From: Streptomyces monashensis
GTDB taxonomy: Bacteria > Actinomycetota > Actinomycetes > Streptomycetales > Streptomycetaceae
DNA: 64,000 nt
Assembly (NCBI RefSeq): GCF_001866665.1
Contig: NZ_MLYO01000029.1
Location: 62,001-126,000, forward strand
Direction: 5' to 3'
Numbering within the stretch: position 1 is the first letter of the stretch; the number at the start of each line of letters is the position of its first letter. A program made the translations under genes and the position numbers. This document shows positions 43,374-52,198 of this stretch, piece after piece. The notes under the pieces are model-generated. The model saw nothing but the letters and a program-made list of their open reading frames with translations, made no database searches and was not told the DNA's origin.

Positions 43374-45232
43374 GACTCCCATCCCGTGTCGTGCAGGAAG
43401 CGCGCATCGGTATAGAGGCCGTCGGCCTCGGGATCCTCGCCTGCCAGATCACGGGCGGCGAGCTCGCCCGGATCTGTAGTGATCACTTCGTGTTCGCCCG
43501 GTGCAGCGACGCTGATCAGGGCGACCTTGTGACGGCGGTCGCCGGTCAGCAGCAGGGCCTCGCCGCGCGTCGCGGAAAGCAGGAACTCCCGCTCGCCGTG
43601 GCAGAGATGGAAGTTGTCGCTGATCACATCGATGGCCTGCGGGGCCTGGCGCAGCAGGATCTGGGCGGCCGCGTTGGAGACGATGGCCCGCCCGAGGGGA
43701 GAGGCGAGGACGTCGTCGGCATCCGAGGTGACCATCGCAAGACCGGTCCAGCGTTTACGGGCGGTCTTGGCCATGCGGAACAGGAAGCCGGCGCCAGCGC
43801 CGTCGCGCATCAGCAGCCACGCCTCGTCCACCACGACCAGATGCCGGCCAGGTTGCGTGCGGTGGGTGACCTGCCGCGAGATCGTGTCCAGCGCCAGGAG
43901 TATGGCTGGTGCCTTGACCTCTTCGGGAAGCTGACGCAGAGCGAATACGACGAGATGCCCGGTGGTGGAGGCCGTGCTGTCGCCGTTGAACAGCGCTGAA
44001 TGCGAGCCGGTGGTGAAGGGGGCAAGCCGGTTGGCGAGATCAGCTGACGCTTCGATCCCGTCTTCGCTGAGGACAGCGGCGAGGTCGGTGAGGGTGGGCG
44101 GGGTGCGCTGCCAGGTGCGCGGATCGGTGGTGATGCCTGCGCGTGAGTACGTGGCGAGGATAGCCCGGTCCAGCACGGCTTTCTCGGCCGCGTTCAGGTC
44201 GCTGCTGAGAAGGACCGCGAGGAAGGTGTGCAGGAAGAGCACGCGCCGCGTCAGGACGTCCTCGCTGCCGTCCGTTGCCGCGGGTAGGTCGAAGGGGTTG
44301 AGGCGTACGCCGTCGGTGCCGAGCGCGATGACGTGGCCGCCGACGGTTTCGGCGAGGCGGACGTACTCGTTCTCCGGGTCGATGACCGAGGCCGTGACGC
44401 CGGTGAACAGCAGGCGGAGCAGCTCCAGTTTGGTCAGGTAGGACTTGCCGGCGCCGGAGCGGGCCAGGGTGATGGAGTTGTAGTTGTCCTGCCCGAAGCG
44501 GTCCCACAGCACAGGAGCGCCCGAGACCGCGTTCAGCCCGTACAGCACTCCTGACGCGATGCCGGCTTCGTCGGTGGTGATCGGCAGGTCGGGGCTGGTG
44601 AAGGGGAAGCAGGCGGCAAGTGCGGCGGTGTCGAAGGTTCGGCGGATCTTCAGGGTGTCGATGCCGAGGGGCAGGGTGGCCAGCCAGCCCGGCAGGGCCC
44701 GGTAAGTGGTCGGGGCGACGGTCATGAGGAGGGATTCGGCGATCGCCCGGACGGCGGAGGCCTGCTCGGCCAGGGCCTCCTCGTCCGCGGCGTGCACGGT
44801 CAGGTAGAGGGCGACGTGGAAGAGCTTTCCCTCACCCCGGGCGATCCGGTAGGCGAGTTCGGCGGCATCCGAGGCGGCGGCCTCAACGTCCGGGTCGTCC
44901 AGATGGCCCTTGTCGAAACCGGTACGGCGGCCGGACTCCAGGCGCGCACGTTGCTTCTTCAGCCCGGCGGCCGCGACCGGGTTGGGGACGGGCTCGATGT
45001 GCAGGGCGATGTCGAGATGGCCGGGGAAGTTCAGCAGCGGGGCGAGCCAGCCGGCGGTGACTTCGGCCGGGTAGCCGGTGACCACGAGCGTGGTGGCCAG
45101 GTGCGCTCCGATGGCCAGGGCGCGGGCGTGCACCTCGATGGCCTCGGGGCCCGCCACCTCCAGCAGGTGGGCGCCGTCCACGATCGGCGTATCGACAGTG
45201 GTATCACGGGGGCGGAAGCGGAACCGGGTCAT
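43370..45232 (-). CDS. VirB4-like conjugation ATPase
   Basis: 620 residues. Walker A ARSGAGKSY at about residue 275, then SVIDPENEYVRLAE (typical of VirB4/TraC), Walker B HLVVVDEAWLLM near residue 480, and the late block FLLSATRGEALLLTGDRRHKVAL. It powers assembly of a type IV secretion channel at the membrane. It overlaps its neighbours on both sides by 4 nt. The gene itself looks intact although the next gene in the operon is truncated. Confidence 0.9.
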   Translation of the reverse strand: MTRFRFRPRDTTVDTPIVDGAHLLEVAGPEAIEVHARALAIGAHLATTLVVTGYPAEVTAGWLAPLLNFPGHLDIALHIEPVPNPVAAAGLKKQRARLESGRRTGFDKGHLDDPDVEAAASDAAELAYRIARGEGKLFHVALYLTVHAADEEALAEQASAVRAIAESLLMTVAPTTYRALPGWLATLPLGIDTLKIRRTFDTAALAACFPFTSPDLPITTDEAGIASGVLYGLNAVSGAPVLWDRFGQDNYNSITLARSGAGKSYLTKLELLRLLFTGVTASVIDPENEYVRLAETVGGHVIALGTDGVRLNPFDLPAATDGSEDVLTRRVLFLHTFLAVLLSSDLNAAEKAVLDRAILATYSRAGITTDPRTWQRTPPTLTDLAAVLSEDGIEASADLANRLAPFTTGSHSALFNGDSTASTTGHLVVFALRQLPEEVKAPAILLALDTISRQVTHRTQPGRHLVVVDEAWLLMRDGAGAGFLFRMAKTARKRWTGLAMVTSDADDVLASPLGRAIVSNAAAQILLRQAPQAIDVISDNFHLCHGEREFLLSATRGEALLLTGDRRHKVALISVAAPGEHEVITTDPGELAARDLAGEDPEADGLYTDARFLHDTGWES

Positions 45233-46182
45233 ACGAGGGCCTCACTTTCCGGTCCGTTCTCGGGTGGGGCGGGGGTGTCGGGGTTGCAGGCCGCACCGAC
45301 CAACTCGGCGCACTCATCGGCGCCCAGCGCGGTGACGGTGATCTCGGCGGCGGCCAGCGCGCGGGCAGCCTCTGCCACACGCTGACGTGCCCGTCCTTCG
45401 CCGGAGTGGCCTCGTATGCCGGGTGCGGCGGCTTCTTCGCGGGCGACCAGCACGATCTGCCGACCGAGCAGGTTGCCGCTGGCGGCGAGGTCGGTGAGGA
45501 AATCGGCGTGCGCCCGGGCGGCCCGCTCCAACGCAGGGTGCGGCAGCGCGGCGGCATCCTGCTGTAGGGCGGCGGCCAGCGAGGCGAAGTCGATGCGGTG
45601 GCAGCGCACCAGCAACTGGGTCGGGCCGGTCAGGGAGTTGAGCCAGCGAGCGAACGCAGCGGTCAGGGCCTGCTGCTCGGCCGCTGAGCGCAGCTCGAAG
45701 TTGACCGTGGAGCACGTGGCCAGGGCCGCTCTTCCCTCCCGGTTCAGGTCGAGCGCCCCTTCAGAGGTGATGCCGTCGTACGGCATACGCATCGCATCCG
45801 GAGGCGGGCCTGCGGCTGTGGCCCAGCGGCCGGGAACGACGGTCGGCAACGCGGGCATTCCTTCGGGGGCGTGCACCTGGCGTTTCGACGCGCGGGCATG
45901 GGCGAGCGCGGAGAGCAGGAAGCGGTCCAAGCCGATGCCCTCCCGCCGGCCGAGCGCGAGGGCGGCCACCGCGCCGGCGACCGGGATGACGAGGACCACG
46001 TACGCGAGTGGCGCCATGAAGGGGTGTGCGGCCCACCAGCCGCCGTACAGCGCGAGCGCCGCGACTGTGAGAACGGCCGTTTGCCCGGCGGTGAAAGGTC
46101 CCAGGAGGCGGTCGGGGCGGGAGATGTCTGCCGGAATGCGGGTGGCGTAGGGGGCGTCTGCCGCATCGTCGTGCTGATTCAT
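45229..46182 (-). CDS. PrgI-like type IV secretion membrane protein
   Basis: 317 residues. Start ATG 46,182 behind GGAGG. Two hydrophobic segments near residues 32-75 (GQTAVLTVAALALYGGWWAAHPF; AYVVLVIPVAGAVAALAL) with RIPADISRPDRLLGPFTAGQ before them are the PrgI-family pattern. The C-terminal ~200 residues are soluble, with a domain including TCSTVNFELRSAAEQQALTAAFARWLNSL that accompanies PrgI in actinobacterial elements. It overlaps the VirB4 gene by 4 nt. Confidence 0.8.
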   Translation of the reverse strand: MNQHDDAADAPYATRIPADISRPDRLLGPFTAGQTAVLTVAALALYGGWWAAHPFMAPLAYVVLVIPVAGAVAALALGRREGIGLDRFLLSALAHARASKRQVHAPEGMPALPTVVPGRWATAAGPPPDAMRMPYDGITSEGALDLNREGRAALATCSTVNFELRSAAEQQALTAAFARWLNSLTGPTQLLVRCHRIDFASLAAALQQDAAALPHPALERAARAHADFLTDLAASGNLLGRQIVLVAREEAAAPGIRGHSGEGRARQRVAEAARALAAAEITVTALGADECAELVGAACNPDTPAPPENGPESEALV

Positions 46183-46187
46183 GCGGG

Positions 46188-48197
46188 TTACCTCCGAGGT
46201 GGTTCGAGGGGCAGGCGCAGTTGCATGGGGCGCGGTGGCCGCACGTGGACGCGGCGGGCGGGAATGGGCAGGGCCAGTTGGCGCGCTCGAGCCGCAGGGG
46301 CGGGCCGCACCGCTGGAGGTGGAGTAGTTGGCATGGCGCGGGTCGCCGGAGGTGGGGTCGGTACGCGCTCGGCGCGGATGGGCAGCCAGAGCTGAGTGGC
46401 CCTTGCCGGCCGAGTCGGGGCGCGCGGGGTGGTGACGGGCAGGGCCAGTTGCCGGGTCTGGCGGGCTTGGGCGGGATGGATCACAGCGCGGGGACCTCTC
46501 GGCGTGCGGACAGCGGGAGCCACACCGGGCCTGCGGCGCTGCGGCGTCTGGCGAGGTGGGGCAGCGCCGACAGGAGTCCCGGCCGTGGCGGGAACCGGCG
46601 GTGCGCCGACACGGCGCCCGCCCGGTCCGGGCGGAGCACCGGGTGCGGGCTGACCAGTTGGCCCCGGGCGGCCACCGGGACGGGGCGGGCCCGCTGGTCC
46701 GCGAGCGGGCAGGGCGCGGCCACGGCCGTGCCCGCCCCCACTCCCGGGTCCAGGGGCAGGCGGGCCGCCTGCACCCGGCCCGCGCCTGCCCCGTCCAGGA
46801 CGGCCTCCTCCGCCGCCGGGGCCGACCCGGCCCCGGCGTGCACCACCTCCGCCACCTCCACCGCCTCCTCCGCCACCGCCGCCGCCAGGGCCGCCGCGGC
46901 CCGGGCCCGGCCCGCGGCCTCCTCCGCCTGGGCGGCGACGCGGTGGGTACATGCCTGGCAGGTAGTGGTTGATGAGCCGGTACATCGCCAGATGCCTGAG
47001 CATCCGTACTCCGGGCGCGTGCGGTTGGTGCGCGGGTGTGCCGCGCAGGACGACCTGCAACGTCCAGCCGGGAATCTTGAACAGCACCCAGAACAGGGCC
47101 ACACCGGCGAGCACGGTGCCGAGCTGGTCGGCCTTCGGGATGCCCAGGGCGGTGGCACCAGGGGCGAAGAACAGCTTCAGCGCGAGGACGAACGTCATCG
47201 ACTGGGCGACCTGGATGACCAGGCAGCCGGCCAGCCCGCGCCACCACAGGCGGGCGACCGGATCGGTCAGCGGATGCGCGTGACACGCCAGCATCAGGGG
47301 CGCGCCTGCGGCCAGCAGCGCCATCACCGCGACACGCACCAGGAAGCCGATCAGCACGGCGAGGACGAGTGCCGTCGTCACGATCGCCAGGATGAGCAGG
47401 TACAGCTGCAGCCCGGGGGTACCGAACAGGGTGAAGGGCAGGACGCGTTCGACCATGCCCTGTCCGGCGTCGGACAGGTCGCTGGCCATGATCGCGTGGG
47501 CGAGGGCATTGGACAGGCCGATCGCCTTGCCCATCATGGTCAGCGAGGCAGTCGCCGCGGCCATCCCGAGCAGCAGGCGTGGGGCGATCTGCCGCAGGGT
47601 GTAGCGGGTCTGGACGGTCTCGTAGCCCATCACCGTGATGCCGCCCGCGGTCACGAACAGCACATAGATCCCGGCGGTGGTGCCCAGCGTCCAGGTCCAC
47701 AACCGCTTGATGTCCGCGTGCTGGGTGACGTCGGGGGTGGCGAGCAGGGTGTCGGCGAGGAACTCGCGGATCGGCTTCATGACCTGCTCGATCAGCGTGC
47801 CGAGGAACGAGGTGACCGCGTTCACGATCATGCCGGGGATGTCGAGAAAGCCCCAGCCGCTGTCCTTGTCGCAGCCGACGCCTGTGGCCTCGCACGCCGA
47901 AGGGCTGGCTCCCGGCGCCGGTTCGGTGGGCGACGGCTGTTCTGGTTTTGACGCGGGGTGGCCTGCGGGTCGCGTGGGCCCTGGGGTGGGATTCGGCCTC
48001 GGTCCAGGCTCAGGGGCGGGGGAGGGCGCCACGGGGCCGGGTGCGGGCCGCGGTTCGGGCTGAGGCGGTTCAGGGGAAGCCTGGCCCAGGGCAACCAGGC
48101 CCACGGCGTATGCGGAGTCCGGCTGGGCGAGCGGAACCAGCACGAGAGCAGCCAGGAACAGCAGTGTCAGGGCACGGGCCACACGCCCCTCGCGCAT
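46188..48197 (-). CDS. TrbL/VirB6-like conjugation membrane protein with a long Gly/Pro/Arg tail
   Basis: 669 residues. A signal peptide-like start, a Pro-rich extracellular stretch (~45-110), and about seven transmembrane segments (~140-410, including TTAGIYVLFVTAGGITVMGYETVQTRY) typical of TrbL/VirB6 channel proteins. The last ~240 residues are low-complexity Gly/Pro/Arg with an uninterrupted glycine run, then four spaced copies of a QLxLP hexapeptide (QLALPV, QLWLPI, QLALPI, QLRLPL). ATG 48,197 follows GGAGG and overlaps the upstream stop (TGATG). The tail is much longer than usual and its role is unknown. Confidence 0.82.
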   Translation of the reverse strand: MREGRVARALTLLFLAALVLVPLAQPDSAYAVGLVALGQASPEPPQPEPRPAPGPVAPSPAPEPGPRPNPTPGPTRPAGHPASKPEQPSPTEPAPGASPSACEATGVGCDKDSGWGFLDIPGMIVNAVTSFLGTLIEQVMKPIREFLADTLLATPDVTQHADIKRLWTWTLGTTAGIYVLFVTAGGITVMGYETVQTRYTLRQIAPRLLLGMAAATASLTMMGKAIGLSNALAHAIMASDLSDAGQGMVERVLPFTLFGTPGLQLYLLILAIVTTALVLAVLIGFLVRVAVMALLAAGAPLMLACHAHPLTDPVARLWWRGLAGCLVIQVAQSMTFVLALKLFFAPGATALGIPKADQLGTVLAGVALFWVLFKIPGWTLQVVLRGTPAHQPHAPGVRMLRHLAMYRLINHYLPGMYPPRRRPGGGGRGPGPGRGGPGGGGGGGGGGGGGGGARRGRVGPGGGGGRPGRGRRGPGAGGPPAPGPGSGGGHGRGRALPARGPAGPPRPGGRPGPTGQPAPGAPPGPGGRRVGAPPVPATAGTPVGAAPPRQTPQRRRPGVAPAVRTPRGPRAVIHPAQARQTRQLALPVTTPRAPTRPARATQLWLPIRAERVPTPPPATRAMPTTPPPAVRPAPAARARQLALPIPARRVHVRPPRPMQLRLPLEPPRR

Positions 48198-48574
48198 CAC
48201 TGCTTGCCTCCGCCTGCCCCGACGATGCCCTGCAACACCGTCACGACGACCGGCGCCAGGATCGCCAGTCCGTAACCGATGGCGGCGGCTTTCAATCCCC
48301 GCTTGGCGGCCTCTACTTCGCCGGGATCGCCGCCGGCCATCAGGTAGCGCAGTCCACCGAAGGTCAGGAACAGGGTGGCGAGTCCCGCGAGGATGCCGAC
48401 GATCCAGTTCCGCAGATTCGTGATGACGGTCGGGATGTCCGCGACCGCCCATACGTAAGGCGGGTCTGCCGGGAGCGCCGAAACGGTGCAGGTCGCGACG
48501 AATCCCAGCCGGAGGAACCAGCGGCCGAGCGACCGGTCCACCGGCTGATAAGGCCAACGGAGCCTTGCGAACAT
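48197..48574 (-). CDS. Small pilin-like (VirB2-type) membrane protein
   Basis: 125 residues. Two strong hydrophobic segments, one around LRNWIVGILAGLATLFLTFGGLRYLMAGGD and one around GYGLAILAPVVVTVLQGIVGAGGGKQ, separated by the basic loop GEVEAAKRGLK. This is the pattern of conjugative pilin-like proteins at the head of actinobacterial type IV secretion operons. ATG 48,574 is chosen because GGAGG lies 9 nt upstream. It is the first gene of the minus-strand operon. Confidence 0.75.
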   Translation of the reverse strand: MFARLRWPYQPVDRSLGRWFLRLGFVATCTVSALPADPPYVWAVADIPTVITNLRNWIVGILAGLATLFLTFGGLRYLMAGGDPGEVEAAKRGLKAAAIGYGLAILAPVVVTVLQGIVGAGGGKQ

Positions 48575-49334
48575 GGCAGCAAACCTCCACGGGCACACAG
48601 CCGGACAGGACGGAAAAGGGGAACAGGAGACGGAGCGCCCGAAGGGCGGCGTGGGAGAACTAGACGCGCGGTGAGTAGAACCCTGGGCCCGGGGCCGGGC
48701 CTCCTTGCGGGGTGCGGCGGAACGGGTTTCTCGGGTGTCAGCACGAGACGGTCGTGCTCACCACACGCCGTACGGCGCCCGGCCCGGGGCATCGGTCGCC
48801 GCCCCGGATCGGAACGGGCAGCCTGGCCCGAGCCGGGCTGGGCCGCCGTCATACGTGAATAGGGAGCTCGATGAAGGGAATTGCCATCCGGCCACGGGAG
48901 ATCACCCGGCCGGTGGCTTTGTTCACCGCTTTCGGCAGCAGTTGGTCATGGCTTCGGGAGGCACTGCAGCCGCGCTGTGTTCGATGCTCATGAGAAGCGG
49001 CAGCACCTCGGTGCCACCCGGCCGACGGAGATGTCATCTGGTAAGGACGGTCGGCAGATTGCCCATTTCGTCGACGGGCCTGCGGTATGTCTTGAAGTCC
49101 GGCCTGAAGGTGCGGTCGTCGCGCAGGAGCCGACGTGATGAGGGAGTCTCTCGGCGACACTCTCCGTGATGAGAGCCCGCCACGACGCCGTGACCACTCG
49201 GTGTCCGGACTCCCTGCGGCGCACGATCCTCTACTTTGATGGCGATTCCTGAAAACGACCAGTGAGACTCCTCGCCCCACTCGGTCCAGTTCTCAACGGA
49301 CTGGGGAATTTCACCGAGCATCGGGAGCGGAGTC
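48575..49334. other. Intergenic region before the metabolic cassette
   Basis: 760 nt without a supported gene. It should contain the promoter of the conjugation operon. The left copy of an inverted repeat lies at 48,901-48,963, and the last ~100 nt include TTTTGATGGCG-like AT-richer sequence. Short frames here look like decayed coding sequence. Confidence 0.5.
48901..48963 (+). repeat. Left copy of an imperfect inverted repeat
   Basis: This stretch is similar to the minus strand of 53,405-53,466. The shared blocks are CCCGGCC, GTGGCTTTGTTC and GGCAGCAGTTGGTCA, the last followed by a GG-TTCGG-AGGCA pattern with single-base differences; 9 nt in the middle differ. The two copies face each other across the metabolic cassette. 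One frame in both reads DQLLPxxxNKAT, so they could be remains of a coding sequence. Confidence 0.6.
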
Positions 49335-50240
49335 TCAGACAGTGCCCTCGTCCGGCTTGCCGAGGAGAGCCCATTCGTCTTCGGTCAGGCGCAGGCTTCC
49401 GGCGGCGATGTTCTCCGCGAGGTGCGCCGGGTTCGTGGTACCGGGAATGGCCAGCACGTGCGGACCGCGGTGGAGGGTCCAGGCGAGCCGTACCTGGGTC
49501 GGCGTGGCGTTGTGGGCGCGAGCGACGGAGCGGACCCGCGCGTCGTGCTCCTGGCCTGCGGCTGCCTCGCGCCGCAGGCCGGAGACTGCGAAGAACGGGA
49601 CGAAGGCGATGCCCTGCTCCCCGCACAGGTCCACCAGCCCGCTCTCGTCGGCACGGCGCCAGTCCAGGCCGTATGAGTTCTGCACGCAGACCACAGGCGC
49701 AATCTTCTGGGCCTCGGTCACGTGCTCAGGCAGGACAGCGGAGAGCCCGAGGTGCCGAACCAGGCCGGCCTCGCGCAGCTCGGCGAGAGCGCCGAAATGC
49801 TCGGCGATCGAGGCCGTGCGGGGGCCACCGGCGCGCAGGTTCACCACGTCCAGGCAGTCCCGACCGAGCTGACGCAGGTTCTCCTCCACCTGGCCACGCA
49901 ACTGATCGGGGCGGACCGCGTCGAGCCACTTGCCGGAGGGATCACGCCCCGGGCCGACCTTGGTCACCACGACCACATTGCCGGACCAGGACGAGAGGGC
50001 GCGGTTGATGAGCTCGTTCGCGGACCGCAGTGGTGAGAAGTAGAAGGCGGCCGTGTCGACGTGGTTGACCCCCTGCTCGAACGCGCTGTGCAGCAGGCCG
50101 ACGGCGACATCGCGGTCGATCGGCGCGCCGTCTGAGTTGCCCATCATGCCGTTGCCCGTCAGCCGCATCGCGCCGTAGCCGATGCGATTCACCTCCAGGT
50201 CCCCGAGCTTCCAGGTCCCTGCTGCCGCTGCTGCGCTCAC
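49335..50240 (-). CDS. Aldo/keto reductase family oxidoreductase
   Basis: 301 residues. (beta/alpha)8 barrel with NRIGYGAMRLTGNGMMG at the start, catalytic Asp and Tyr in HVDTAAFYF, Lys in VVVTKVG, and NADPH-binding residues near AIPGTTNPAHLAENIAA. At the position of the usual catalytic His the sequence is DVVNLRAGG, as in one common subfamily of AKRs. It probably reduces aldehydes or ketones with NADPH. It lies alone on the minus strand, 94 nt or more from neighbours, but belongs by location to the TetR/SDR/hydrolase cassette. Confidence 0.88.
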   Translation of the reverse strand: MSAAAAAGTWKLGDLEVNRIGYGAMRLTGNGMMGNSDGAPIDRDVAVGLLHSAFEQGVNHVDTAAFYFSPLRSANELINRALSSWSGNVVVVTKVGPGRDPSGKWLDAVRPDQLRGQVEENLRQLGRDCLDVVNLRAGGPRTASIAEHFGALAELREAGLVRHLGLSAVLPEHVTEAQKIAPVVCVQNSYGLDWRRADESGLVDLCGEQGIAFVPFFAVSGLRREAAAGQEHDARVRSVARAHNATPTQVRLAWTLHRGPHVLAIPGTTNPAHLAENIAAGSLRLTEDEWALLGKPDEGTV

Positions 50241-50742
50241 CGTGCTCCTTCACCCGTCGGTTCGTCAGGTCCCGGAGTATGGGGCCGTCACGGTGTACTG
50301 CGACAGGTCTTTTGGCTGGGCGAAACGTCACATCTTTATCGGGAACTAACCATCGCCGCACTGCCGTTGGACCTGGCAAGAGAGCGTCGGTCGGGAGAAG
50401 CATTCAGACCTTGTGCCGCTGCCCTGCCGAGGCGGCAGACGGCGGAGGCTGCGTCCCGTGCAGGCGGGCAAGGCGATCACCACCCCGCCGGTCGAACGTG
50501 GCTCAGACGAGCCAGAAGGAACGCAACCTGCCCGGGGCAGCGAGTGGGGAAGCGAGGCGAGCAGGTCCGTCCCGTGCCTGAGTACAGGGTGGGGATTTTC
50601 AAATAGCCCCATCAACTTCACCAGTTGAGCCGGTGTCACAGCTCGTCCACACCCTCGGTCCGGCAACGCCGACCCGGCCGTGACGCCGATTCCGCCGGGC
50701 CGAGGCGCGTGGGCCCGGCCGTACCCGAATCGGCGGTTTTGG
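50241..50742. other. Intergenic region between reductase and TetR genes
   Basis: About 500 nt with no gene that I can support. TCAAATAGCC near 50,600 is complementary to GGCTATTTGA at the end of the TetR gene (50,741), giving a widely spaced 10-bp inverted repeat. The region holds the promoter of the reductase gene. Confidence 0.45.
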
Positions 50743-51309
50743 CTATTTGAGGGCAGCGGTGGCGAGCCGCAGTTCGCGGAATGCCTGGTCGAGCTGGTCG
50801 TGGAGGGGGACCGACGGGTCCTGCATCCAGCGATGGGTGGCGATGGCAAAGGTGTCCATGCCGACCTGGGCGCACAGCGGCGCGGTCCGGGCGTCGACGC
50901 CGCGGGCCCGCAGCGCATCGGTCAGCGCGGTGACCAACATGGCCCGCTTTGCCAGGGAGCGTTCCTGCAGGGCTGGGGTTTCGGCTACGAGGCGGGCGCC
51001 GGGCTCGGTGATCGGGCGGTTGCGTTCGAAGAGGGGCACTGACTCGTGGAAGGCGGCACGCAGAGTCGGCAGCGGTTTCGTGCCGTGCGGGACGGCGGCG
51101 ACGGCCTGGACGAGTAGGTCGCGGAGCTCGCTCTCGCGGTCGAAGAACATCTCGCGTTTGTCGGCGAAGTGCCGGAAGAAGGTGCGCTCGGTGACACCGG
51201 CACGGGCGGCGATGGCTTCGACCGGTGTCTGGTCGAAGCCCCGCTCGGTGAACAGCTCAAGGGCGGCCTGCAGGAGTCGCTGGCGCACCGCTTCCCCACT
51301 TCTTGGCAT
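50743..51309 (-). CDS. TetR-family transcriptional regulator
   Basis: 188 residues. N-terminal HTH at ~10-55 (LLQAALELFTERGFDQTPVEAIAARAGVTERTFFRHFADKREMFF), then the helical ligand-binding domain. It is divergent from the SDR gene and the 101-nt gap between them holds three copies of a palindrome, so it most likely represses itself and the SDR/hydrolase operon. The inducer is unknown. Confidence 0.92.
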   Translation of the reverse strand: MPRSGEAVRQRLLQAALELFTERGFDQTPVEAIAARAGVTERTFFRHFADKREMFFDRESELRDLLVQAVAAVPHGTKPLPTLRAAFHESVPLFERNRPITEPGARLVAETPALQERSLAKRAMLVTALTDALRARGVDARTAPLCAQVGMDTFAIATHRWMQDPSVPLHDQLDQAFRELRLATAALK

Positions 51310-51328
51310 GCGCCAACCGTAGCACGTT

Positions 51329-51390
51329 GCGTCAGTGACTGACTCAACGTAGTGTCAGTGCCTGACAGGTTTTGAGTCAGTGACTGACAC
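51329..51390. promoter_or_regulatory. Three evenly spaced operators in the TetR/SDR divergent promoter
   Basis: TCAGTGACTGA at 51,332-51,342, TCAGTGCCTGA at 51,355-51,365 and TCAGTGACTGA at 51,377-51,387 are dyads with centres 23 and 22 bp apart. The outer bases extend the symmetry in copies 1 and 3 (TTG...CAA). Two-turn spacing on one face of the helix suggests cooperative TetR binding. Confidence 0.8.
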
Positions 51391-51410
51391 ATATTTGGGA
51401 GGTCGCTCAC

Positions 51411-52178
51411 GTGGAACGGCGCTTCGATGGAAAGACGGTGGTCGTCACCGGCGCGAGCTCCGGGATCGGTGTGGGCATTGCCCGGCGATTCGCCGCGGAG
51501 GGAGCGAACGTCGTACTCGCGGCGCGCCGGAAGGACCGGCTGGAGGCACTCGCGGCCGAACTCGGGGCGGACCGGACGCTGGCGGTGGCCACCGACGTCA
51601 CCCAACAGGACGAAGTGCGGGCGATGGCCGAAGCCGGCGCGGACCGGTTCGGCGGCCTGGACGTGCTGGTGTCCAACGCCGGCGTGGGTCTGGGCAAGGC
51701 GTTCGAGGAGACCACGCTCGCCGACTGGCGGCTGGTCATGAGCACCGATGTGGACAGCTGCTTCTTCGGAGCACAGGCGGCGCTGCCGTACCTGAAGCAG
51801 AGCCGTGGCAGCATCGTGCAGATTGCCTCGGCTTCCGGGCTGGGCGGCGACCGGATGCTCACCGCCTACAACGCGGCCAAGGGCGCCGTCGTGAACTTCA
51901 CCCGCGGGCTCGCCTTCGACCTCGGCCCGTTCGGCATCCGCGTCAACACCGTCGCCCCGGCCTTGACGATCGGGGCGGAACACGCCGATCACCCCATGGC
52001 AGCGGACCTGGTCGAACGGTTCAACCAGCGCCGGGCGCTCACCGGTTACAGCACCCCGGCCGACATCGCCGGCGCGGTCACGTTCCTCGCCTCCAACGAC
52101 GCCCGCTTCATCACCGGAACCATCCTGCCCGTCGACGGCGGCATCACCGCCGGCAGCGGCCAGCCCCCCTTGTTCTGA
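51411..52178 (+). CDS. Short-chain dehydrogenase/reductase
   Basis: 255 residues. Cofactor motif TGASSGIG at about residues 13-20, NAG near 89, catalytic Ser in IASASG and YxxxK in YNAAKG. The Arg pair after strand 2 (AARRKDR) favours NADP(H). It acts on an alcohol or carbonyl substrate of unknown nature. GTG 51,411 follows GGGAGG. It is first in an operon with the hydrolase gene, 20 nt apart. Confidence 0.92.
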   Translation: MERRFDGKTVVVTGASSGIGVGIARRFAAEGANVVLAARRKDRLEALAAELGADRTLAVATDVTQQDEVRAMAEAGADRFGGLDVLVSNAGVGLGKAFEETTLADWRLVMSTDVDSCFFGAQAALPYLKQSRGSIVQIASASGLGGDRMLTAYNAAKGAVVNFTRGLAFDLGPFGIRVNTVAPALTIGAEHADHPMAADLVERFNQRRALTGYSTPADIAGAVTFLASNDARFITGTILPVDGGITAGSGQPPLF

Positions 52179-52198
52179 TCCCGCAGAGGAAAGAGACC

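Noticed and set aside
45229..47895. A single 888-codon conjugation protein
   Set aside because: The N-terminal part is a shadow of the TrbL-like gene; the PrgI-like protein starts at 46,182 with its own ribosome site.
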